Of a stretch of 64,000 bases of DNA, positions 43,760 through 53,828 are shown one piece after another. The notes under the pieces were generated by a model. That model was given only the letters and a program-made list of their open reading frames with translations, was not told the DNA's origin and made no database searches. A program made the translations under genes and the position numbers. Source of the DNA: Candidatus Anaeroferrophillus wilburensis. GTDB taxonomy: Bacteria; Desulfobacterota; Anaeroferrophillalia; Anaeroferrophillales; Anaeroferrophillaceae. Position 1 is the first letter of the stretch. Every line of letters starts with the position of its first letter. The stretch covers positions 45,866 through 109,865 of the forward strand of contig JAFGSY010000007.1 of the NCBI GenBank assembly GCA_016934315.1, written 5' to 3'.

Positions 43760-45406
43760 CTATAACCATGCGCCCTTCAGTTTCCATGACGATGATGGCA
43801 GACTGGCCATAAGCTCATCGGCTGGCAATGGCCTGCTGATCAAAAACCCCTGGGCAACATCGCAGGTCAGCTCTTTCAACTGCTCAAGAACGGTGTCAGT
43901 TTCAACTCCCTCTGCGGTTACTTTCAGCCCCAGGTGGTGGCCAAGCTCGATAATTATTTTAACAATAACCGCATCGTCATGATTATCGGCCATATTCATG
44001 ACGAATGATTTGTCAATTTTAAGCTCGTGAACCGGCAGCTGTTTCAGATAAGCCAACGATGAGTAACCGGTGCCAAAATCATCAATGGACAGCCGGACAA
44101 CAATGTTCTGCAGCCTGGTCAAAACCTCCATAGCCCGTTCATGATCCACCATAATGGTGGTTTCAGTAATTTCCAGGACAATATGGTCAGGGTTAATCCG
44201 ATGAGCGGCCATCATCCCGATCAGCATATCGGGAAACTGGGGATCCAGCAGCACCCTGGCGGAGATATTGATCGTCACGCCGAGATCATAGCCGGCAGCC
44301 TGCCATGCCGCGACCTGCTTTAGCGACTGATCAATCACCATATTGGTCAGTGGTCTGATCAATCCGGTGCGTTCCGCCAGCGGAATAAAATCATCAGGAG
44401 GCATCAAGCCATGCTCCGGATGCTGCCAGCGCGCCAATGCTTCCACTTCTAAAATTTTGTTGGTCTTGAGGTCAACTTTTGGCTGGTAAAAGAGCAGCAG
44501 TTCCTGCTGCTCAATAGCCTGGCGCAGCTCAGCCAACAACGTCAACCGTCGGGGACTGTAGTGATCGAGTTTGCGTGAATATTGGAGAATGCCTGATTTT
44601 TCCCGCTTGGCCGCATACATGGCCACTTCCGCACGCTGCATCAAGGTATCAACATCATTTCCATGTTCAGGAAACAAAGCAATACCGATACTGGCATGGA
44701 CATCAAGGTTGAGACCACTGACCTGGAATGAAGGCTTCAGAGCCTGCTGCAGCTTTTTAACCACCAGTGGCAGATCGCGCTCGGATGCCAGCTTGGGCAA
44801 CAGAATGGCAAATTCATCCCCACCCAAACGGGCGACGCTGTCCAGGTTGCGAATGGTTCCCTGCAATCGGGTAGCCACCTGCTTCAAAATGATATCACCA
44901 TTGAAGTGGCCCAGGGTGTCATTGATCTCCTTAAAATTATCCAGGTCCATGATCAGCACTGCCAGCTGGCTTTGCTGTCGCTGGGCGGCACTTAAAGCCT
45001 GCTGCAGGCGGTCGTGGAGCAGAACCCGATTAGGAAGTTCGGTCAACGAATCATGGGTCGCCTCATGGGTCGCCTTTTCCTCCAAAACCGCCGTCTGAGC
45101 CCGCAGATCGGACGTCTCGTCGATGATTACCGCACCAGCCTGATAGGCAATCATGGAACTTACATACTGCCCCCAGAAGGCAAACATAAAAGGCATCATA
45201 TCCAACACCCAGAGGGCGAAATTCGTCTTCTGGGCATACACTAGACTGTCAAGGGTAATGGTATTTTTTTCGAGATAGGCAACCATCACGGTAGCCATGA
45301 AAATACAGGTGACCGCGATAAGAACACCATAAACCGCGTATTTGCTGGCTCGGGATTTCAGCAGACCGGTGGTGGCCGCCAGCCTCTGGACCGTGGAACT
45401 AATCAT
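43760..45406 (-). CDS. Membrane GGDEF-EAL protein (c-di-GMP turnover)
   Basis: The 548-residue protein has two N-terminal membrane helices (about 24-45 and 65-90), a coiled linker, a GGDEF domain with intact RLGGDEFAIL, and an EAL domain with EVEALARWQHP, ITETTIM and DDFGTGYSSLAYLK. Both active sites appear intact, so it could make or degrade c-di-GMP; tandem proteins of this kind most often act as phosphodiesterases. No dedicated ligand domain lies between the helices. The gene is separated from the M23 peptidase gene by 232 bases. Confidence 0.93.
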   Translation of the reverse strand: MISSTVQRLAATTGLLKSRASKYAVYGVLIAVTCIFMATVMVAYLEKNTITLDSLVYAQKTNFALWVLDMMPFMFAFWGQYVSSMIAYQAGAVIIDETSDLRAQTAVLEEKATHEATHDSLTELPNRVLLHDRLQQALSAAQRQQSQLAVLIMDLDNFKEINDTLGHFNGDIILKQVATRLQGTIRNLDSVARLGGDEFAILLPKLASERDLPLVVKKLQQALKPSFQVSGLNLDVHASIGIALFPEHGNDVDTLMQRAEVAMYAAKREKSGILQYSRKLDHYSPRRLTLLAELRQAIEQQELLLFYQPKVDLKTNKILEVEALARWQHPEHGLMPPDDFIPLAERTGLIRPLTNMVIDQSLKQVAAWQAAGYDLGVTINISARVLLDPQFPDMLIGMMAAHRINPDHIVLEITETTIMVDHERAMEVLTRLQNIVVRLSIDDFGTGYSSLAYLKQLPVHELKIDKSFVMNMADNHDDAVIVKIIIELGHHLGLKVTAEGVETDTVLEQLKELTCDVAQGFLISRPLPADELMASLPSSSWKLKGAWL

Positions 45407-45668
45407 TATGCCCTCTCAATCAAAGTGTGTCCCTTGAGGCAAACAATAACCATGTCCGGGGAAGGTTCTTTTGGCTACTATTCGCCAGCCTTTTGTTCTT
45501 CGCCGCCATCTGTCAATAACTTATCGAAAACATTCCATAAAACTTAAATAAAGGGAACTTTACTCTTTTGAAGCCATTCGCTGCTGGCATAATCTTGTCT
45601 TTTCGCTTATAGGTGCAGGAGCAACCTGTTGACCTGTTTTGTCACCATTCGCTTACGGAATACTCGCC

Positions 45669-47813
45669 ATGAGAGCATTGTTTTTCCAGCTTATCGCCGA
45701 TCAGCTGCACATCACCAGCCGGCAGGTGCAAGCCGTTGATGAACTGCTGCAGAACGGCAGCACCATCCCGTTTATTGCCCGCTACCGCAAGGAGGACACT
45801 GGATCCCTTGACGAGGTTATGCTGACTACCATCAGAAACAGTCTGGAGCAGCTGACCGCCTTGGAACATCGGCGGGAAGTCATCCGAAACTCCCTTGCCG
45901 ACCGGCAGCTACTCACCAGGGAGCTGGAAAATCGGCTGCTGGCAATAACATCGATGACGGAAATGGAAGATTTCTACCTTCCCTACCGGCCAAAACGACG
46001 AACTAGGGCTTCGGTCGCCCGGGAAAAGGGGTTGGAACCCCTGGCGACCAAACTGCTGGCCCAGCAAACCGTCGATCTCCCTGCTGCAGCTGCACCCTAT
46101 CTCGATCCGGAAAAGGAGGTCCATTCCATTGATGATGCCCTGGCCGGCGCCCGTGACATTGTCGCTGAGTGGGTCAGCGAGGATCCTGCCAGCCGCACCT
46201 TACTCCGCAAACTATTTGTGGCCGAAGGAATTATCGTTGCAAAAGTCGTCAAAGGCAAGGAAGCAGCTGGCAGCAAATTCCGTGATTACTTTGCCTGGCA
46301 GGAAAAAGCAGCAGCCATCGCCGGCCACCGGCTGCTGGCCATGCTACGCGGCGAAAAGGAAAAAATTCTCAGTATCACTATTCGCCCGCCGGAAGAAAAC
46401 GCTCTCGTACTGCTCCGGCAACGATTTGTCAGGCGTGACAACCCAGCCGGCCATCAGATCAATACTGCGGTGGAAGACAGCTATAAAAGGCTGCTGGTTC
46501 CGGCGCTGGAAAATGAATTCCGCCGGTCGCTGCGGGAGCGGGCCGAAGGGGAGGCGATAAAGGTTTTTGCCGACAACCTTCGTGAACTGCTCCTCGCCTC
46601 ACCCCTCGGGCAAAAACGGCTGCTCGCCCTTGATCCGGGCTTTCGCACCGGGGCCAAACTGGTATGCCTGGACGGCCAGGGACAGCTGCTCCACCACGAC
46701 ATCATCTATCCGACCCATTCACAAAAAAAAGTTACCGAAGCGGCGGCCGTGATAAAAACCCTTTGCCATCGGTACGCCATTGAGGCGATCGCCATCGGCA
46801 ATGGCACCGCCAGCCGGGAGACGGAAGCCTTTATCAGGTCCCTTGACCTTGACGGCACCATTGACATTGTAATGGTCAACGAGGCGGGAGCCTCCGTCTA
46901 TTCCGCTTCTGAGGTGGCCCGAACGGAGTTCCCCGACCATGATCTGACGGTCCGGGGTGCGGTTTCCATCGGCCGGCGCCTGCAGGACCCCCTGGCGGAA
47001 CTGGTAAAAATAGACCCTAAAGCGATCGGCGTGGGACAGTACCAGCATGATGTGGATCAACAGGCGTTGAAACGGCGGCTCGATGAGGTGGTCAGCAGCT
47101 GTGTCAACATAGTGGGAGTGGAGGTCAATACGGCCAGCCCTGAGCTCTTATCCTCTGTCTCCGGTTTAAGCCCGGTCCTGGCTCACAACATCGTCAGATT
47201 CCGCAATGAACAGGGTCCCTTCAGCTCACGACAGCAGTTGCTCAAGGTTCCCCGTCTGGGAGCCAAAGCCTTTGAACAGGCTGCCGGATTTCTCCGCATC
47301 CGCAACGGCAGCAATCCCCTGGATGCCAGTGCCGTCCATCCAGAACGCTATTCCCTGGTGAACCAGATGGCGCAAGAGTGCGGCTGTCCGGTCAAAGAAT
47401 TGATGGCTTCAGAAAGTCTGCGGCAGCAGATTAACCTGCAAAGGTATATTTCCAGCACGGTCGGCCTTCCTACCTTGAGCGATATCATGGCAGAACTGGC
47501 CCGACCCGGCCGAGATCCTCGCCGGAAATTTGAGCGCTTCTCTTTTCAAGAGGGGATTTGCCAGCTTGAAGACCTTAAGCCGGGGATGAAACTCCCCGGG
47601 CTGGTCACCAATGTCACCAGATTTGGTGCCTTTGTGGATATTGGTGTGCACCAGGACGGCCTGGTCCATATCAGTCAGCTGGCCGATCGCTATGTCAGGG
47701 ACCCTGGAGAGGTGGTCAAAGTCCAGCAACAGGTGATGGTCACCGTCATGGAGGTCGATCGCGAGCGCCGGCGCATTGCCCTTTCACTGCGTGAACGGCC
47801 TGAAAAACCCTGA
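45669..47813 (+). CDS. tex: Tex-family RNA-binding transcription accessory protein
   Basis: The 714-residue protein has the Tex order: helical N-terminus (VDELLQNGSTIPFIARYRKE), YqgF/RNase H-like domain (LALDPGFRTGAKLVCLDGQG), helix-hairpin-helix pair (VSGLSPVLAHNIVRFRNEQG) and a C-terminal S1 RNA-binding domain (LVTNVTRFGAFVDIGVHQDG). ATG 45669 starts MRALFFQLIADQL; the frame opens at 45639. Tex proteins bind RNA and structured nucleic acids and affect transcription and toxin or stress gene expression. The 262 bases upstream show no gene. Confidence 0.95.
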   Translation: MRALFFQLIADQLHITSRQVQAVDELLQNGSTIPFIARYRKEDTGSLDEVMLTTIRNSLEQLTALEHRREVIRNSLADRQLLTRELENRLLAITSMTEMEDFYLPYRPKRRTRASVAREKGLEPLATKLLAQQTVDLPAAAAPYLDPEKEVHSIDDALAGARDIVAEWVSEDPASRTLLRKLFVAEGIIVAKVVKGKEAAGSKFRDYFAWQEKAAAIAGHRLLAMLRGEKEKILSITIRPPEENALVLLRQRFVRRDNPAGHQINTAVEDSYKRLLVPALENEFRRSLRERAEGEAIKVFADNLRELLLASPLGQKRLLALDPGFRTGAKLVCLDGQGQLLHHDIIYPTHSQKKVTEAAAVIKTLCHRYAIEAIAIGNGTASRETEAFIRSLDLDGTIDIVMVNEAGASVYSASEVARTEFPDHDLTVRGAVSIGRRLQDPLAELVKIDPKAIGVGQYQHDVDQQALKRRLDEVVSSCVNIVGVEVNTASPELLSSVSGLSPVLAHNIVRFRNEQGPFSSRQQLLKVPRLGAKAFEQAAGFLRIRNGSNPLDASAVHPERYSLVNQMAQECGCPVKELMASESLRQQINLQRYISSTVGLPTLSDIMAELARPGRDPRRKFERFSFQEGICQLEDLKPGMKLPGLVTNVTRFGAFVDIGVHQDGLVHISQLADRYVRDPGEVVKVQQQVMVTVMEVDRERRRIALSLRERPEKP

Positions 47814-47821
47814 AAAGACCA

Positions 47822-48088
47822 AACATTGACGGTGCCGCCGGCGGCAAAAAGTGCCACCTTACGCTCATGTTTGAGGCTGTACATGGCGTCGTAATCAAGC
47901 ACCGCCAGCTTTGCCCTGAGTTCATCGATGGCGGTCATAATCTCACGATCATCGACCTTGATGAGAAGCTCGCCCTCCTTCACCTTTTGACTTTCGGCAA
48001 CAGCAATCTCGGCAATACGGCCGCTGAACCCGGCAGTTATCCGGCTCTTTAACGGGCGCTCAGCTGCGCGAGAAGCATCCTTGTCTGT
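47822..48088 (-). pseudogene. Truncated HlyD-type periplasmic adaptor (membrane fusion protein) remnant
   Basis: The minus strand encodes ERPLKSRITAGFSGRIAEIA, then EGELLIKVDD and EIMTAIDELRAKLAVLDYDA. This is the first half of the lipoyl/hairpin region of RND- or ABC-linked adaptor proteins. It begins after an in-frame TGA (48091-48089), has no signal peptide or start, and runs out of homology at 47822, where it meets the end of tex on the opposite strand. About 85 residues remain of a normally ~350-residue protein, so this is decay after deletion. No pump gene remains nearby. Confidence 0.7.
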
Positions 48089-48153
48089 TCAGGATTCGGA
48101 TCTTTTGGATGACCGTTGCAACACCGACAACGGAAGCAGAATAATTTTTTCAT
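48049..48153 (-). CDS. Possible 34-residue cysteine-rich ORF downstream of the YgbA-like gene
   Basis: ATG 48153 encodes MKKLFCFRCRCCNGHPKDPN then PEQTRMLLAQLSAR, with four cysteines in the first 12 residues. AGAGGGA lies upstream at fair spacing. It starts 51 bases after the YgbA-like gene and overlaps the adaptor remnant in another frame. It could be a genuine small metal-binding peptide or the head of the lost adaptor operon. Confidence 0.35.
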   Translation of the reverse strand: MKKLFCFRCRCCNGHPKDPNPEQTRMLLAQLSAR

Positions 48154-48204
48154 TATGATGATCCCTCTACAAGCAGATAAAGTCCGGGATAATCAACCGA
48201 ATAC

Positions 48205-48534
48205 CTACGTTTTCCTGAACCACGCCCTGAGCATATGCCGGATGGCTGCCAGGGGATGATGCCAAAGCATTTTTGGTCCGGCATAGCGCATGACCGCCCG
48301 GATCCTTTCCCGCATGGCCGGCTTATAACAATGGATTGGACATCTGCCGCAGGTGGTTTTTTTCTCCTGCAAGGGACAGTGATCAATCCTTGACCACGCG
48401 TACTCCAGCAGCTCTCTGCAGTCAGGACAAAGCGGGCGGCACTTGTGCTGCTTACGGCAATACAAGGCAATCATGCGGGCAATAGTTTCCCGCTCTTGTT
48501 GTATTCGTAATGAGGCGAGGTTATCATTTGCCAT
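48205..48534 (-). CDS. YgbA-like protein (nitrous oxide-stimulated promoter family)
   Basis: The 109-residue protein has the family's cysteine pattern: CRPLCPDCRELLEYA, CPLQEKKTTCGRCPIHCYKP and RAVMRYAGPKMLWHHP. E. coli ygbA belongs to the NsrR nitric-oxide regulon and its product is linked to recovery from nitrosative stress. The eight or so cysteines suggest metal binding. No NsrR site was recognised. A small Cys-rich ORF follows on the same strand. Confidence 0.88.
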   Translation of the reverse strand: MANDNLASLRIQQERETIARMIALYCRKQHKCRPLCPDCRELLEYAWSRIDHCPLQEKKTTCGRCPIHCYKPAMRERIRAVMRYAGPKMLWHHPLAAIRHMLRAWFRKT

Positions 48535-48976
48535 GAGTTATTGACCATCGTCGAGGATCAGTTTGCCAGTCACCGGCATAATACCAAGACGGTGCGGACG
48601 TTTTGTTCCTGGGTTGCCTTTCGGACTGAACAATAGTCTTAGCACGGATGATCGCCGTTTTTCGTTGACTTGAGTCAAGCCGCCAAGCCTTCCCGCCATC
48701 CATTGAAAAGGAAACCCCTCATCAGGGAACAGCGATTGCCTTGCTGCATGGCAATCCGGCAATACCCATGGGGAAACGACTATGGTAGCCCAGGAAACCC
48801 GATGCCCCGCCAAAATAAAAAAAGCGTCTTCCTAATGGAAGACGCTTCACGATTCTGCTTTCTACCGCCACTTTCAGGCAGCTATTATGTACTTTCGGCG
48901 ACGAATCGACCCAATGGAAGAATTTACCCGGACAATAGCTGTAAGCAGCTCTTATCGCATCTAACCTGCATCTTCC
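48535..48976. other. 442-base intergenic region
   Basis: It holds the typA terminator at 48822-48847 and a purine/pyrimidine-mixed stretch with no credible ORF. The short minus-strand frame at 48538-48813 lacks family features and a ribosome site. Confidence 0.5.
48822..48847 (-). terminator. Intrinsic terminator of typA
   Basis: An 11-bp perfect stem (AAGCGTCTTCC with its inverse, loop TAAT) is followed on the minus strand by a seven-T tract and then ATTTT. It lies about 130 bases beyond the typA stop. Confidence 0.88.
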
Positions 48977-50794
48977 CTATCGGCGTCCGGCCCGTTTGCG
49001 ATCAACTTCCTTCAGCAGCCTTTTGCGCAAACGAATATATGAGGGGGTAACCTCCACCAGCTCATCGTCGTTGATGAACTCCAACGCCTGTTCCAGAGAA
49101 AACCGCACCGGCGGAGTAAGGATAATATTTTCATCACTGCCGGCGGCCCTGATATTGGTAAGCTGCTTGGCCCGAGTGGGATTGACCGCCAGATCATTGC
49201 CCCGGTTATGGATGCCGACAATCTGCCCTTCATACACCTCCACATTGGCCTCGACGCAAAGGCGGCCCCGCTCCTGCAAATTGAAGAGGGCATAGGCCAG
49301 CACCTTGCCGGACACCATGGAAACCAGCACTCCATTCTGGCGGGCCCCCAGCTCCCCGGTCTGCACCGGACCGTAATGATCAAAGATATGGGTCATGATG
49401 CCGCTGCCGGACGTCATGGTCATAAACTGGGAGCGAAAGCCGATAAGCCCCCGGGACAAGATGGTAAAATCAAGCCTGACCCGCCCCTGGCCATCGGGCC
49501 TCACGTTGGTCAGCTCCGCCTTCCGCCGGCCGAGCTCCTCCATAACACCGCCCTGGTGCTGGTCCTCGCAATCAATCACCAATATTTCATACGGCTCCTG
49601 CAACTGGCCATCAATTTCCCGGACAATCACCTCCGGGCGGGACACCCCCATTTCATAGCCCTCCCGGCGCATCTTTTCAATCAAAACTGAAAGATGCAGT
49701 TCCCCCCGGCCGGAAACCACAAACCTGTCCGGGCTGCTGCCGGGGGCAACCCGCAGGGCGACATCATGAATCAACTCACGATCGAGCCGCTCTTTGAGGT
49801 TGCGACTGGTAACAAATTTGCCGTCAAGACCGGCAAAAGGAGAATCATTGACCTGAAAGGTCATATTAACCGTCGGTTCATCAACTGACAGGGGCGGCAA
49901 AGCCTCAGGAAAATCAGGGGCACAGATGGTATCGGAAATTTTCAGCTCATCAATGCCCGTAATACTGACAATATTGCCGGCATGGGCTTCATCCACGTCC
50001 CGACGTTCAAGGCCAAGATGGGCCATAATGCCTAAAAGTCTTGCGGGACGCTGCCGGCCATTACGATCAACCACAACAACCGGGGTATTTCTGCGGGCCC
50101 GGCCCCGACGGATGCGGCCAAGGCCGATAACCCCGACGTAGGAGCTGTAATCCAGGGCACATACCTGCATCTGGAAAGGTCCATCGAGATCAACTGACGG
50201 CGGCGGTACCTGGGCCACAATCAGATCAAGCAAGGGGGACATATCACCACTGATTTTTTCCGGTTCAAGACCGGCAATACCTTGTACCGCCGAGGCATAG
50301 ACCACCGGAAAATCAAGCTGTTCATCATTGGCGCCAAGGCGGACAAAAAGATCAAATATCTGGTCCACCACCCAATCCGGCCGCGACCCAACCCGATCAA
50401 TCTTATTGACCACGACAATGGGATTCAATCCCGCCTTGAACGCTTTCTGGGTCACAAAACGGGTCTGGGGCATGGGACCATCAACCGCATCCACCAGCAG
50501 CAGGACAGAATCAACCATTGACAGGATTCGTTCGACTTCACCACCAAAATCCGCATGACCCGGGGTGTCGACAATGTTGATCTGGTAGTCACGCCATTGG
50601 ATGGCTGTATTTTTGGCCAGAATGGTAATGCCGCGCTCCCGCTCCTGATCATTGGAATCCATGATCCGCTCTTTGCCGGCATCACGCCGGTCCAGCGTTC
50701 CCGACTGCTGCAGCAATCGGTCAACCAGAGTGGTTTTTCCATGGTCCACGTGGGCAATAATGGCAATATTTCGCAATTTTTCTACTGAATCCAT
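48977..50794 (-). CDS. typA: Ribosome-associated GTPase TypA/BipA
   Basis: This translational GTPase of the EF-G/LepA group assists ribosome assembly and stress adaptation. From ATG 50794 ([20 protein letters not shown]) it has 605 residues. The G motifs are [14 protein letters not shown], the switch [21 protein letters not shown] and VVNKIDR. EF-G-like domains III and V and the TypA-specific C-terminus ([20 protein letters not shown]) follow. The frame is open to 50875 but the added residues are not family-like. Confidence 0.96.
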   Translation of the reverse strand: MDSVEKLRNIAIIAHVDHGKTTLVDRLLQQSGTLDRRDAGKERIMDSNDQERERGITILAKNTAIQWRDYQINIVDTPGHADFGGEVERILSMVDSVLLLVDAVDGPMPQTRFVTQKAFKAGLNPIVVVNKIDRVGSRPDWVVDQIFDLFVRLGANDEQLDFPVVYASAVQGIAGLEPEKISGDMSPLLDLIVAQVPPPSVDLDGPFQMQVCALDYSSYVGVIGLGRIRRGRARRNTPVVVVDRNGRQRPARLLGIMAHLGLERRDVDEAHAGNIVSITGIDELKISDTICAPDFPEALPPLSVDEPTVNMTFQVNDSPFAGLDGKFVTSRNLKERLDRELIHDVALRVAPGSSPDRFVVSGRGELHLSVLIEKMRREGYEMGVSRPEVIVREIDGQLQEPYEILVIDCEDQHQGGVMEELGRRKAELTNVRPDGQGRVRLDFTILSRGLIGFRSQFMTMTSGSGIMTHIFDHYGPVQTGELGARQNGVLVSMVSGKVLAYALFNLQERGRLCVEANVEVYEGQIVGIHNRGNDLAVNPTRAKQLTNIRAAGSDENIILTPPVRFSLEQALEFINDDELVEVTPSYIRLRKRLLKEVDRKRAGRR

Positions 50795-51006
50795 ATGTAT
50801 CAACCTGTTGCAGACGTTATGATGGACATTTCCCCTCCCGGAGCACACGGCCCGGACAGCGGTTGCATGAACCAACTCGCAGGATACCTTTTTTGTATTG
50901 CACCAACTGGCAGTGGAGAAGGAAAAGGATGGAGGAGCATCAAAGGCAGTGTATCAAGAAAATGTTGCGCTTCCTAGCATCCTGCCGGTGAAACTGTCAA
51001 GGAAAA

Positions 51007-52710
51007 TTACATCAGGTCATGTTCCTGCATGAATTTCTCCCGCATGCGGAACTTGGCCGGCTTGCCGGTAACCGTCAGGGGAAAGGCATCAACAAAACAA
51101 ATATGGCGGGGAATCTTGAAATGGGCGATGGCGCCCCGGCAGTACTCCTTCAACTCTGTAGCAGTTATTTTCAGACCCGGGCGCAGTTGTACCCAGGCAA
51201 CGATCTCCTCGCCCATCCGTGGATCGGGAACACCGAAAACCGCCACCTGAAGAATGTCAGGATGGCTGACAAGAAAATCTTCAATTTCGCGCGGATAAAT
51301 ATTTTCCCCTCCCCGGATGATCATCTCCTTGAGGCGGCCACTGATATGGAGGTAACCATCCTCGTCAAGCCAGCCCAAATCACCGGAATGGAGCCAGCCA
51401 TGATGGTCAATGGCTTTGCCGGTGGCGTCAGGGTCATCATAATAGCCCTTCATAACCTGGTAACCGCGAAAACACACTTCACCGATTTCCCCCCGGGGCA
51501 GGATGGTGCCGTGCCGGGGTGACACCACTTTCACCTCCTGATGGGGAAGGTTGGTGCCCACCGTTGTTGTCCGGCGAACCAGATTATCATTGGCTGCCGT
51601 CAGGTGGGTAAGGGGCGAGGCTTCGGTCTGACCGTAGCCGATCAGAATCCGGGAACAATGCATCCGGGTTATGACCCGCTCCACCAAGTCAGGAGCACAG
51701 GGAGCACCAGCCATAATCCCGGTACGCAGACTCGATAAATCGAAGTCGGCAAATCCAGGATGTTCAAGCTCAGCTATAAACATGGTCGGCACCCCGTGAA
51801 CCGCGGTACAGCGCTCTTCGGCAATCCCCCGCAGCACCGCCGACGGCTCAAAATAGTCACAGGGGATGACAATACAGGCACCCACCGACAGGCAGAGTAG
51901 GTTGCCCAGCACCAGACCGAAACAGTGGTAAAAGGGCACCGGCACGCAGAGTCGGTCGACAGCCGTAAAACCCAAGGATCGGGCGGCAAAATAGGCATTA
52001 TTGAGGATATTATGATGACTCAGCTCAACCGCCTTCGGCGTCCCGGTAGTCCCGGAAGTATACTGGATATTGATGGGGTCGTCAAAATCAAGGCCAGCGG
52101 TAACCGCCTCCAGTTGTTCTTCCTTTATCTGCTCAGCTGCCGCCATTACATCCTGCCAGAGGGTAAAGCCGGAAGACGGCCGGCTGGTGGCGGCTGGGTT
52201 GGCAGGATCATAAAGGATGACATGGCGCAGTGCAGGAACTTGATCATCATCCAGTGCACCTGCCGTTGCCCATGCCAACGAAGGCAATAAACCAGCAAGC
52301 ATGGCGGCATAGTCACTGGTCCTGAATGCCGGAATGACAAACAAACCTTGGACATGGGACCGCCGCAGGGCATACGATAGTTCTTTCGGTCGATACGCCG
52401 GGTTAATGGTCACCAAGACAGCTCCAATCCGGGCGGTGGCCAGCTGCAGGACAATCCACTGCAGGTTGTTGGTCGACCAGATGCCGATCCGGTCACCGGA
52501 ACCATATCCGAGGGCCAGCAGGCCCCGAGCCAGGGAGTCGGCTTCCTGCCGCAGCTCCCGGTAGGTCAACCGTCTATTCTGGGGCAGGGAAACCACTGCC
52601 TCGTGATCAGGATAGGCTGCCATAATCCGGGCGGCATGGGCATAAATGGTTGCCCCTAGCAGCGGTTCATCGCCACCCCGGTGGAGATAACTTGACCGTT
52701 GGGCAGTCAT
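51007..52710 (-). CDS. AMP-binding acyl-CoA synthetase (fatty-acid/AMP ligase family)
   Basis: The 567-residue enzyme activates a carboxylic acid to its CoA thioester through an acyl-adenylate. Motifs are IQYTSGTTGTPKAVELSHHN (P-loop), GYGQTEASP, the hinge SGDLGWLDEDGYLHISGRLK and the catalytic-Lys end LTVTGKPAKFRMREK. It resembles medium/long-chain or AMP-dependent ligases of the FadD3/YngI kind. The ATG at 52710 overlaps the stop of the upstream dehydrogenase (TGATG), so translation is coupled. That pairing with an amino-acid dehydrogenase suggests activation of a (branched) acid derived from amino acids; this is inference. Confidence 0.93.
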   Translation of the reverse strand: MTAQRSSYLHRGGDEPLLGATIYAHAARIMAAYPDHEAVVSLPQNRRLTYRELRQEADSLARGLLALGYGSGDRIGIWSTNNLQWIVLQLATARIGAVLVTINPAYRPKELSYALRRSHVQGLFVIPAFRTSDYAAMLAGLLPSLAWATAGALDDDQVPALRHVILYDPANPAATSRPSSGFTLWQDVMAAAEQIKEEQLEAVTAGLDFDDPINIQYTSGTTGTPKAVELSHHNILNNAYFAARSLGFTAVDRLCVPVPFYHCFGLVLGNLLCLSVGACIVIPCDYFEPSAVLRGIAEERCTAVHGVPTMFIAELEHPGFADFDLSSLRTGIMAGAPCAPDLVERVITRMHCSRILIGYGQTEASPLTHLTAANDNLVRRTTTVGTNLPHQEVKVVSPRHGTILPRGEIGEVCFRGYQVMKGYYDDPDATGKAIDHHGWLHSGDLGWLDEDGYLHISGRLKEMIIRGGENIYPREIEDFLVSHPDILQVAVFGVPDPRMGEEIVAWVQLRPGLKITATELKEYCRGAIAHFKIPRHICFVDAFPLTVTGKPAKFRMREKFMQEHDLM

Positions 52711-53828
52711 CAGGATTCCTGCCGGTGCCAGCGCCGGTAGCTCATCGCTTTTTTTACCCGCCTGAGTGCCATTGCCGCTGCCGCCTCCCTGGGTTGGCAG
52801 CCTTTCCGGCATGCCTCCTCCAGCACCTGGTGGGTGTTGGCGCTGACCTTCTCACGAATCGCCTCCAAGGCAGCATGTTCTCCAGCGCCCCGATATTCCA
52901 TTGCCGCGCAGATAACCCCGCCGGCATTAGCGATAAAATCAGGGACGCACATGATTCCCCGCTGGTGGAGAATGGCTTCGGCACCGGAAGAGAAAGGAAT
53001 ATTTGCCCCTTGAACTACCAGCCTGGCTTGCAATTGGGCAACATTCAGCTCATGCACCACATCCGGCCGGGCAGCCGGGATCCAGATATCACTGGCAAAA
53101 CCAACGACGGCATCCCGCTCGCGTTTTTCCCCGGCAGGGTAGTCGATGACGCTGGCACCACTCTCCTTCAAGCACAACAAGGCAGCCACATCGAGACCCT
53201 TAGAGGAATAAAGGGCGCCCCGGGAATCGGCAACCCCAACCAGCACCGCCCCCTTCTCCGCCAGGAAGCGGGCGACATGTTTCCCCACCGCCCCGAATCC
53301 CTGGACCACCAGCCGGGCACCAGCCAGGGGCAGCTGGCAAAAACCGGCCGCTATTTCCGCTGCGTGGCTGAGGCCCCATCCGGTTGCCCCGATCTCATCC
53401 AGAGGGATGCCGCCCAGCTCCTTGGGCAAAGCCACCACCCGGTCCATCTCACCCTTCACCCAGGCCATACACTGCTCCTCGGTACCCATATCCGGAGCAA
53501 AAATATAATCCTTCTCCTCCTTGAGCGAGCAGGCCAGGGCCCGCATCAGCTGCTCCTTGGCAGCCGGTTCCATTTTTGGATCGGCGAAAACTACCATCTT
53601 GCCACCGCCGTGGGGCAGCCCGGCGGCTGCATTTTTAAAGGTCATCGCCCTGGCCAACCGGAAACACTCAACGGTTGAAACGTCAGGAGCCATCCGGATT
53701 CCTCCAAGCGCCGGGCCGGCCGCCGTGTTATCCACCACCAGCACCGCTTTCAGGCCAAGGGCAGGCTGGTAAACATGAATAATTTTCTCCGGCCCCAGTT
53801 CATCGGCAAATCTGAACATTTCGCTCAT
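52710..53828 (-). CDS. Glu/Leu/Phe/Val dehydrogenase
   Basis: The 372-residue enzyme oxidatively deaminates an amino acid with NAD(P)+. It shows the substrate-binding GPALGGIRM, catalytic Lys region GLPHGGGKMVVF, the APDMGTEEQCMAW segment, the Rossmann motif VVQGFGAVGKHVARFL and the IANAGGVICAAMEYRG end. The short length and GGIRM pattern favour leucine/valine-type enzymes over hexameric GDH, but the substrate is not settled. GGAGGAGAGCG precedes ATG 53828. It is translationally coupled to the acyl-CoA synthetase, fitting amino-acid fermentation. Confidence 0.9.
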   Translation of the reverse strand: MSEMFRFADELGPEKIIHVYQPALGLKAVLVVDNTAAGPALGGIRMAPDVSTVECFRLARAMTFKNAAAGLPHGGGKMVVFADPKMEPAAKEQLMRALACSLKEEKDYIFAPDMGTEEQCMAWVKGEMDRVVALPKELGGIPLDEIGATGWGLSHAAEIAAGFCQLPLAGARLVVQGFGAVGKHVARFLAEKGAVLVGVADSRGALYSSKGLDVAALLCLKESGASVIDYPAGEKRERDAVVGFASDIWIPAARPDVVHELNVAQLQARLVVQGANIPFSSGAEAILHQRGIMCVPDFIANAGGVICAAMEYRGAGEHAALEAIREKVSANTHQVLEEACRKGCQPREAAAAMALRRVKKAMSYRRWHRQES

